Shown here: in pieces, positions 57,813-64,000 of the stretch
Layout: every line of letters starts with the position of its first letter
How positions within the stretch are numbered: the first letter of the stretch is position 1
Program-made: the position numbers and the translations under genes
Assembly: GCF_001730365.1 (NCBI RefSeq)
Contig: NZ_MIKB01000015.1
Span: 186,001-250,000 of the forward strand
Reading direction: 5' to 3'
DNA length: 64,000 bases
From: Enterococcus quebecensis
GTDB taxonomy: Bacteria; Bacillota; Bacilli; Lactobacillales; Enterococcaceae
Notes under the pieces: generated by a model
Told to the model about the DNA's origin: nothing
What the model saw: only the letters and a program-made list of their open reading frames with translations
Databases searched by the model: none

Positions 57813-60503
57813 TTATCGATCAAACCCAATCGTACGAATTTCATATGGCTCCACTCTTGAGTCAACTACTTCATTTTGTCTTTCTTCCAACAAATTCAGT
57901 AAAGCATCCTCTTTTTTACCATTTTTCTCTATAATTACATCTTCTGCTTCTTCACTCATATTAAATCCTCTGACAACTAGACATTGATTGTTTTCGCTAT
58001 TTTTCACCGCTGTTATCGCAAATGTATTTCCTTCAACCGTCAAATAAGCATCTTGTGCTTTCAGCTGACCTGAATGTCTTGTTGTTTGTTTGATACTAAA
58101 AGGAATTTGGGCAGCATATGCTCGTTGATAGGTAGCATAACGTTCTACGCCTGCTCCATGAAAATCAATTCCATAATTAAACGTATGCTCACCTAAACAT
58201 TGCGCTTCAGGCGTTGGGAAATACCCCCAGTCACCCATCTCGCCAACTGATCGTAAAAGTGTCAAAGCAATCGTATTACTCTCAGGTAAAATTTCATATT
58301 CATTCAAACCAAAATTGGATACCGTTATTCCGCCTTTTTCATCGTGAATATTAACAAAAGCATGCTGATGTTGGGGATTTGTTGGATTCTCCCAACTTTG
58401 ACTTACTTGATTTGGTCGTTTTACCACTTCATAAATACTGTCAGCTTCGTGGGTATCGGCTTGTAGCCCTGTAGGAAAAAGCATTCTCAGACGATGATCT
58501 TTCATTTGATTATCAAGAGTCGTTTCAAACTTCAAACCAGTAGAATTTTTTTCCATCGTTACAAGGGTTTCGACTGTTAATTCTTTCATTATTGCCGAGC
58601 GTCCCGCTTTTCGGTAGCGGAAATCAACAACAGCTTTTTGTTCTTGCTCTAATAACTCATCAGCGGATTTTGGAATCCTCATGCGTTGAATGATTTTTAT
58701 TTGGGTCATAAAAGGTTCATCTTTTACAACAGAGATTTCCGCTGGATGACCACTTGATAAGATAGGCATTTCTCCTTCTGGCTGTTTAAAAATGTATTCA
58801 TTTCCGATATCTCCCGTATCTTCAAGAGTTAGTAAATGATCATAGGTTTTTCCTGAATTTTTATCTATTACCTTCAAGGTGCCATCTTCATTGATTGTTA
58901 CATGCAAGTAACTATTTTCCAGTATATGTTTCTCTGTATTTTTGAGCATAGATGTCGACTCTAGCTCTTTGACTTTCGTTTCTTGTAAGGCAAATGTTTT
59001 CCATGAGAATGCTGGCAGATCATCTATTGGTAATTGAATTTCCACATATTTAGCCATATAAGGTACTCTAAAACGATCTTTTGGCAACTCATAATCAAAA
59101 CAAACTTCTGGTTGTGATATCGTTGCTGGTATTCTTTGACCTTGACTATCAACTACCTCAAAAATAGGTGTAACGCTATCTGCTAATTCTTGCCATAATT
59201 CATTTGGTACGCCTTCTTTAAAAAGTTTTCTAGCTATTTCTACTTTTATTTTTACAATTTCTGATTTCTGATAACCTGAAGTATTAAATACAACAAATGG
59301 GTAACTTGTTTCGGAGAATTCTTCTGTATTGACTGACTGTGTTAATTTTGACAACGCTTCTTCTGCCAAATATTTACCAACCTCATTCGCTTTTTCAAAT
59401 CTCGGAACCATTTCCCGATGCACTTCATCCACTGAACAACCACAAATGCTGTCATGGGGGTGATTTTGCAACAATAGTTTCCAAGCGTACTCTAGCTGAT
59501 CATGAGGATAATTCTGAGTTAAATCATACGCCATAGCTGCCAATGGTTCTGTTACATTTTCCAATTGTCGCTCTACTTTTGTATTCCATTGCTTTAAATA
59601 AACCCTTGCAGAAGCCGTATTGGCTAAGGTAAACCACCCATCTGTTTCTTGGCTAGTCAGCTCCCCATAAACGGTTCCAACTGTTTGTGGCAACTCTTGA
59701 CGAACTTGCTTTAAGTACTCATCAAAATTTGAATGGACAAACTCATAGTCTGGGAATAATTCATTAGCTAAAGCAATTGCTTTGGTAATATCTTTTTGGA
59801 CTGGCTGATGATCCACACCATTCATCATCAATAAATGATCAGTGGAAGCAAATTTTTCAGCATCTCCTAATTTTTCCGTCCAGAATGCTAATGCCTCTTC
59901 TTTTTCAGCAGGAATCTCATTCCCATTACTATACCAATTAGCAAATAGCAAACCTAAGACAGTACTGCCATCTGGTCCTTGCCACCACATTTCTGAATAC
60001 TGAGACGTATAGTTTTCGTCATCTAAAACTTCATTGTTAAAGCCAACGGGTTTTACACCTCTACCAAAAGCCGCCGCATCCAAACCTGCTTGTTTCATCA
60101 TTTGCGGCGTTTGCCCCATATTCCCAAATGTATCTGGGAAGTAGCCTAACTTCACAGGCGCTCCCCATTTTTCACTGTCCTTTTTACCAATCAGCATATT
60201 ACGGACATTGGATTCAGAACTAATTAGAAAATCATCCTGTAAAATGTAAAATGGTCCTATTCGTAATTTCCCATCTGTGATTGCTTTTTGAACAGCAGAT
60301 TTTCGTTCTGGTCTCACTTGCAAGTAATCATCTAAAATGATCGTCTGCCCATCTAAATGAAAACTTTCAAAAGCTGGATCAGATTCGATGAGTTCTAATA
60401 CATCGTCCATCAACTCCACTAAACGCATATGGTGTTGTTCGTAAGGCATGTACCATTCACGATCCCAGTGAGAATGAGAGATAATATATACTTTTTTCTT
60501 CAT
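57813..60503 (-). CDS. GH38 alpha-mannosidase, cytoplasmic
   Basis: 896 residues, no signal peptide. Zinc ligands in IISHSHWDREW (His12, Asp14), nucleophile Asp124 in GYFPDTFGNMGQTPQ, further ligand region LLQNHPHDSICGCSVDEVH, and the C-terminal beta-sandwich domains. Streptococcal relatives cleave alpha-1,3-mannose from N-glycan cores. The ATG at 60501-60503 has GGAG nine bases upstream; the first ATG of the open frame sits on that site. Confidence 0.93.
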   Translation of the reverse strand: MKKKVYIISHSHWDREWYMPYEQHHMRLVELMDDVLELIESDPAFESFHLDGQTIILDDYLQVRPERKSAVQKAITDGKLRIGPFYILQDDFLISSESNVRNMLIGKKDSEKWGAPVKLGYFPDTFGNMGQTPQMMKQAGLDAAAFGRGVKPVGFNNEVLDDENYTSQYSEMWWQGPDGSTVLGLLFANWYSNGNEIPAEKEEALAFWTEKLGDAEKFASTDHLLMMNGVDHQPVQKDITKAIALANELFPDYEFVHSNFDEYLKQVRQELPQTVGTVYGELTSQETDGWFTLANTASARVYLKQWNTKVERQLENVTEPLAAMAYDLTQNYPHDQLEYAWKLLLQNHPHDSICGCSVDEVHREMVPRFEKANEVGKYLAEEALSKLTQSVNTEEFSETSYPFVVFNTSGYQKSEIVKIKVEIARKLFKEGVPNELWQELADSVTPIFEVVDSQGQRIPATISQPEVCFDYELPKDRFRVPYMAKYVEIQLPIDDLPAFSWKTFALQETKVKELESTSMLKNTEKHILENSYLHVTINEDGTLKVIDKNSGKTYDHLLTLEDTGDIGNEYIFKQPEGEMPILSSGHPAEISVVKDEPFMTQIKIIQRMRIPKSADELLEQEQKAVVDFRYRKAGRSAIMKELTVETLVTMEKNSTGLKFETTLDNQMKDHRLRMLFPTGLQADTHEADSIYEVVKRPNQVSQSWENPTNPQHQHAFVNIHDEKGGITVSNFGLNEYEILPESNTIALTLLRSVGEMGDWGYFPTPEAQCLGEHTFNYGIDFHGAGVERYATYQRAYAAQIPFSIKQTTRHSGQLKAQDAYLTVEGNTFAITAVKNSENNQCLVVRGFNMSEEAEDVIIEKNGKKEDALLNLLEERQNEVVDSRVEPYEIRTIGFDR

Positions 60504-60527
60504 GATTTCACGCTCCATTTTATTTTT

Positions 60528-61817
60528 TTATCGTTCAACACGAATATCGAAATAATCCATCACCAGCTCACAAAACATCATGTTCGCCCAAGAAAACCAT
60601 TCACGTGTATAGTTTGAGGGATTATCTACGTCAAATCCTTCATGCATTAAATGTGTACCGCCATCATTTGCAACTAAAGAATTCAATATTCGTTCTTTCT
60701 CAGCTTTATCCTCTGTCGTCATGCCTTCCATCGCTAGAGCAATCGGCCAGATATAATTTTCTGGCGTGTGAGAACTCCCAATTCCTTTAGCGTATTTCCC
60801 TTCATAAAAATAAGGATTTTCGTCGCTCAAAATCGTTTTTCTTGTCGCTTGATAGGTGGGCTGATCGACCGATGTATAACCCAAATAAGGTGCTGAAAGT
60901 AAATTAGGAATATTGCTGTCATCCATAATACTGGCATTGCCTAAACCATCTACTTCATAAGCATACACAGATTCGCCTGCTTGGTTTTCTGTTTGACCAA
61001 ATTTTTGGATTCCTGACTCGATTTCTTCTCTCAATTTTAACGCTTGCTTCACCACTTTTGGATCTGACAAGATTTCTGTAAAAATTTCTTCAATGTAACC
61101 TAAGATTACTACTGCAAACATATTTGAGGGGACTAAATACCCATAACGGCAAGCATCGTCACTAGGACGGAACCCTGACCATGTCATACCTGTTGGTTTG
61201 ATTTGTGTCCCTCGTCCATTATTGGGAAGAGTATCTTCTAAGCGAGTAGTATCCCTCTCAAAGGTGTATGGCGAATGTTGATGATCTTGCTCCGTAGTGA
61301 ATACAGTTAAAATCTTTTTCACTCCTTCAACAAAATTTTCATCAAATTGCGCTTTGCAACCAGTATTTTTAAATAATAAGTAGGCTAATTGCACGGGATA
61401 ACAAAGTGAATCGATTTCATATTTTCTTTCCCATATCCATGGATTCATCTGTGTATGATCTGTTTGATGTCCGGCTTCGTTAGGTGCTTCGTTAAAAGCG
61501 TTCGCATAAGGATCGATAGTGATATAGAAAAATTGGCGTTGGACTAACCCACAAATCATCTCCGTTAATTCCTCATCTTCTTTTGCAACTACCAAATAAG
61601 GACGAACTTGAGCTGTTGAATCTCTTAACCACATCGCTGGAATATCTCCTGTGAGTAAAAATGTCGTACCGTCCGTTTGTTTTTTTACCGTTGTCGTTAA
61701 TGTATTTGCAAAAGCGGCATTGAAATTTTCAGCCCAGCCAGCATGTTTTTCGCCACATAACTGAGTGATCCTATCCATAAAACCTTGAACTGAGTCTGGT
61801 ATTTTTTGATAAGTCAT
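60528..61817 (-). CDS. GH125 exo-alpha-1,6-mannosidase
   Basis: 429 residues, (alpha/alpha)6 barrel family formerly called DUF1237. Typical segments: TGDIPAMWLRDSTAQVRPYL, NPWIWERKYEIDSLCYPV, KPTGMTWSGFRPSDDACRYG, SHTPENYIWPIALAMEG and NPSNYTREWFSWANMMFCEL. It removes alpha-1,6-linked mannose, complementary to GH38 and GH92. No signal peptide. First gene of its operon; AGGAGG precedes the ATG. Confidence 0.94.
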   Translation of the reverse strand: MTYQKIPDSVQGFMDRITQLCGEKHAGWAENFNAAFANTLTTTVKKQTDGTTFLLTGDIPAMWLRDSTAQVRPYLVVAKEDEELTEMICGLVQRQFFYITIDPYANAFNEAPNEAGHQTDHTQMNPWIWERKYEIDSLCYPVQLAYLLFKNTGCKAQFDENFVEGVKKILTVFTTEQDHQHSPYTFERDTTRLEDTLPNNGRGTQIKPTGMTWSGFRPSDDACRYGYLVPSNMFAVVILGYIEEIFTEILSDPKVVKQALKLREEIESGIQKFGQTENQAGESVYAYEVDGLGNASIMDDSNIPNLLSAPYLGYTSVDQPTYQATRKTILSDENPYFYEGKYAKGIGSSHTPENYIWPIALAMEGMTTEDKAEKERILNSLVANDGGTHLMHEGFDVDNPSNYTREWFSWANMMFCELVMDYFDIRVER

Positions 61818-61857
61818 AATTGCCTCCTAGTTAATTGATATATCATTTCACAACGAA

Positions 61858-61886
61858 AGTATATGCTAATGAAAGCGTTTTGTCTA
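61858..61886 (-). promoter_or_regulatory. GH125-GH38-ROK-GH20 operon promoter with cre-like site
   Basis: Minus strand TAGACA (61881-61886) and TATACT (61858-61863), 17 bp apart. A cre-like sequence on the plus strand (TGAAAGCGTTTTGT, 61870-61883, two mismatches) covers spacer and -35. Confidence 0.75.
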
Positions 61887-61909
61887 GTGTTTATTCTGAT
61901 GTTTTTAAA

Positions 61910-61938
61910 TTGAACTCTTTTTCCATCTATGTTAAACT
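61910..61938 (+). promoter_or_regulatory. Promoter of the GntR regulator / GH92 operon
   Basis: TTGAAC (61910-61915) and TAAACT (61933-61938) with 17-bp spacing; the palindromic operator follows immediately. Confidence 0.7.
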
Positions 61939-61978
61939 AACGATAATGATATATCATTTCACATTTAGGAGAACAACT

Positions 61979-63013
61979 ATGTCAAAACCTTTATATAAAA
62001 AAATTATTGATGATTTATTGAAATCTATCGAGATTGGGGAATTACCAGAAAACGCACAACTCCCGACAGAAAAAGAACTATCTCAAAAATATGATGTCAG
62101 TCGGATCACATCTAAAAGAGCTCTTACAGAACTAGAAAATCAAGGGTTAATCTACCGAATTCAAGGCAAAGGTAGTTATGTCCAAAAACGTAAACCAATG
62201 AAGAAAAAAGTAGCTCGTATTTTATTTTTAATCCCATTTGTTAATGACCTTTCGTTGGGAAATTTCAATGAAGGTCTTGCACCCGTGACAAATGAACATC
62301 ACTACGAAGTGATTATGTCTTCAGCAGAGTTCTTAATCAATAAACAAGCATCAGATATCATCGAAAATTTTGATGGAATGATTTACTACGCTCATAACAC
62401 CGAGGACTTTCTGGATACTTTATTTGAGTTATCTATCCAGCAATTCCCCGTAATTATCTTAGATAAGAAAATTCATGATCTGCCTTATCCCACTGTTCAG
62501 TCAGATAACTTTTCAGGTGGTGAAATGGCAACAAACTATTTAGCCGCACAAGGCCATCAACGAATCGCCTATATTTTTGGCGAATCCACATTACCTCAAT
62601 CTGTTAGACAGCGTTATTTGGGGTATATCCATGGAACGAAAGAACAAGATTTAACTTTCCACACAGCATTAACAGATAAACAAGCATGTTTAAATGATAA
62701 TGTAATTGCCTATCTGCGTGAAAATGCCATTACAGGTGTTGTGTGTGAAAATGACTTAGTTGCGATTTCTTTGATGAATCAAGCCAAACGAGTAGGCCTT
62801 GATATACCAAATCAGTTGTCAGTCATTGGATTCGATAATATCCAAGCAGCTGCCTTAGTTGATCCATCACTAACAACTATTGCACAAGATTTCAAAGGAA
62901 TGGGACAACTTGCTGGTAAGATGCTAATTGAGTGGATTGAAAAGCAAGTAATCCCTACAGATCAACAAGTCCCAGTCAAACAAATCATTCGACACTCAAC
63001 AAAGGAGAACTAA
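61979..63013 (+). CDS. GntR-family regulator with LacI-type sensor domain
   Basis: 344 residues. N-terminal winged helix (about 1-72: PLYKKIIDDLLKSIEIGELP, LPTEKELSQKYDVSRITSKR, GKGSYVQ) fused to a periplasmic-binding-like domain (about 78-340: VARILFLIPFVNDLSLGN, GVVCENDLVAISLMNQAKRV, LSVIGFDNIQAAALVDPSLT). This is the AraR-type layout. It probably senses a mannose-containing sugar and controls the divergent glycosidase operons. AGGAG precedes the ATG at 61979; the longer frame would cross the operator and promoter. Confidence 0.9.
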   Translation: MSKPLYKKIIDDLLKSIEIGELPENAQLPTEKELSQKYDVSRITSKRALTELENQGLIYRIQGKGSYVQKRKPMKKKVARILFLIPFVNDLSLGNFNEGLAPVTNEHHYEVIMSSAEFLINKQASDIIENFDGMIYYAHNTEDFLDTLFELSIQQFPVIILDKKIHDLPYPTVQSDNFSGGEMATNYLAAQGHQRIAYIFGESTLPQSVRQRYLGYIHGTKEQDLTFHTALTDKQACLNDNVIAYLRENAITGVVCENDLVAISLMNQAKRVGLDIPNQLSVIGFDNIQAAALVDPSLTTIAQDFKGMGQLAGKMLIEWIEKQVIPTDQQVPVKQIIRHSTKEN

Positions 63014-63016
63014 AGA

Positions 63017-64000
63017 ATGAAACAAACATTAATTGATACTAGGCATGGAACAGACAATCAACACTCTTTTTCAAATGGTAATTGTTTACCTTATACAGGT
63101 GTCCCTTGGGGCATGAATTATTTTGCCCCACAAACCAATGGAGAAAATGGCAGTTGGTGGTTCAACCCTCGTGATCGGGTCTTTCAAGGGTTTCGCTTAA
63201 CTCATCAACCTAGCCCTTGGATGGGGGATTTTAGCTATTTCGTTATGCTACCTTTTAACGGCTCTCTAAAAGAGAAGACTGTATTTCATGCGCAGTCTTC
63301 TTACCGACCAGATGAAAGCGTTTTTAAACCTAGTTATTTAGAAATTACGGAGCAACGCTACCAGTTGACCACTCGCTTAATCCCTAGTATGTATGGCGGT
63401 GTCTTAACAGCAACATACACACAGCTAGCCGCAGGACTTTTACTTTCATTACCTGGAAAATATCAACTTACTATTGAGGATGCTCATACTGTTTCTGGCT
63501 CTATAATAAATTACGCAGGTTGCGAAGATTCCGATTTTTCTTTTTATTTTACTCTTCATTTTCAACAGCCATTATTTTGGGAAGAACCTATAGAAAAAGC
63601 GGGAGAAGATGACTGCATTACTTTTTCTTTTGGAGATATTAAAGAACAAGTCATCCAATTTGGCACCTCTTTTATCAGCTTAGAGCAAGCAAAGTTGAAC
63701 TTATCTCGGGAGTCTCATTGGCAGCCTGAAGATTATCTTAAAAGTTCTCAGGAACAATGGGCACAATATTTGAATAAAATCGACATTCAAGATAAAAATC
63801 AGCAACGTCGCTCAACCTTTTATCATAATCTTTATCGAACACTTCTGTTTCCCCAAACGTTCTATGAAAAAGATTCAGAGGATAAAATTATCCACTATGA
63901 TACTTTAGCTAAAAAGGTAAAACCTGGTTTTCTTTATACTAATAATGGTTTTTGGGACACTTACAAAACAGTTTATCCTTTATATTCATTGATTGCTCAG
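63017..64000 (+). CDS. GH92 alpha-mannosidase, 3' end cut by window edge
   Basis: 328 codons visible, ATG at 63017 three bases after the regulator stop, with AAAGGAG. Begins with the GH92 N-terminal beta-sandwich (DTRHGTDNQHSFSNGNCLPY, GVPWGMNYFAPQT) and reaches the start of the helical domain with the family hallmark FWDTYKTVYPLYSLI. GH92 enzymes are calcium-dependent exo-alpha-mannosidases, mostly alpha-1,2; no signal peptide is seen. Co-transcribed with the GntR gene. Confidence 0.93.
   Translation, partial: MKQTLIDTRHGTDNQHSFSNGNCLPYTGVPWGMNYFAPQTNGENGSWWFNPRDRVFQGFRLTHQPSPWMGDFSYFVMLPFNGSLKEKTVFHAQSSYRPDESVFKPSYLEITEQRYQLTTRLIPSMYGGVLTATYTQLAAGLLLSLPGKYQLTIEDAHTVSGSIINYAGCEDSDFSFYFTLHFQQPLFWEEPIEKAGEDDCITFSFGDIKEQVIQFGTSFISLEQAKLNLSRESHWQPEDYLKSSQEQWAQYLNKIDIQDKNQQRRSTFYHNLYRTLLFPQTFYEKDSEDKIIHYDTLAKKVKPGFLYTNNGFWDTYKTVYPLYSLIAQ

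Larger units (their letters stand above)
61836..61963. promoter_or_regulatory. Paired GntR-type operators in the divergent region
   Basis: The 17-bp sequence TGATATATCATTTCACA occurs twice, at 61836-61852 and 61947-61963. At the second site the 14-bp core AATGATATATCATT (61945-61958) is a perfect palindrome; the first has one change. Each copy lies just downstream of one of the two divergent promoters, a natural arrangement for repression of both operons by the GntR-type regulator. Confidence 0.75.

Noticed and set aside
61835-61978. N-terminal extension of the GntR regulator
   Set aside because: The extension would cover both operators and the promoter; the ATG at 61979 has a proper ribosome binding site and starts at the winged-helix domain.

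Overview
The window looks like the chromosome of a low-GC lactic acid bacterium, most probably Enterococcus or a close relative. The reasons are the Lactobacillales-type S10-spc-alpha and str ribosomal gene order, consensus promoters and strong AGGAGG ribosome binding sites, many CcpA (cre)-like sites, an LPXTG surface protein, an L17 downstream element RNA as known from lactic acid bacteria and Listeria, and a pneumococcal-type N-glycan degradation locus. No rRNA, tRNA, CRISPR array, IS element or phage was seen.

Layout. 1-666: end-truncated membrane protein gene. 840-15420 (minus strand): the complete S10-spc-alpha operon, rpsJ to rplQ, from a strong promoter at 15392-15420 with a structured leader, an internal promoter before infA, and an L17DE RNA plus terminator at the end. 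rpmJ and rpmD are short and easy to miss. An unusual 215-bp spacer separates rplV from rpsC. 15.5-17.4 kb: an LPXTG-anchored adhesin gene. 17.7-29.6 kb: a myo-inositol island. On the minus strand are iolA, iolB, iolC, iolD, iolG, a second Gfo/Idh/MocA dehydrogenase, iolE, a sodium:solute symporter and a lone PTS EIIB. Divergently lie a DeoR-type iolR and a small gene that I read as malonate semialdehyde decarboxylase. The aldolase gene iolJ is absent. 29.7-34.3 kb (minus): the str operon rpsL-rpsG-fusA-tuf. Adhesin and inositol genes therefore sit between tuf and rpsJ.

34.7-37.1 kb (plus): rpiA, a serine-recombinase homologue with Thr10 and Asn67 in place of the catalytic Ser and Asp, and gpmA. 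37.1-38.7 kb (minus): a small unknown protein and an iron alcohol dehydrogenase, then 76-bp tandem repeats. 39.0-52.6 kb: nucleoside salvage. On the minus strand are a LacI-type regulator, pdp, deoC, cdd, a BMP-type lipoprotein, an ABC nucleoside importer (nupO/P/Q), deoB, punA and deoD. An orphan UreI/AmiS-like channel (minus) and add (plus) follow.

52.7-64.0 kb: N-glycan catabolism. A secreted GH85 endoglycosidase would release glycans. The minus-strand operon GH125, GH38, ROK kinase, GH20 and a plus-strand GntR-regulator/GH92 operon (cut by the window edge) encode proteins without visible signal peptides, so trimming is probably cytoplasmic. Two copies of a near-palindromic operator in the divergent promoter region, plus cre-like sites, suggest substrate induction and catabolite repression.

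Together the accessory blocks describe a host- or gut-associated scavenger feeding on inositol, nucleosides and glycoprotein glycans. Many start codons were moved from the longest open frame to the one with a proper ribosome binding site; each entry says where.
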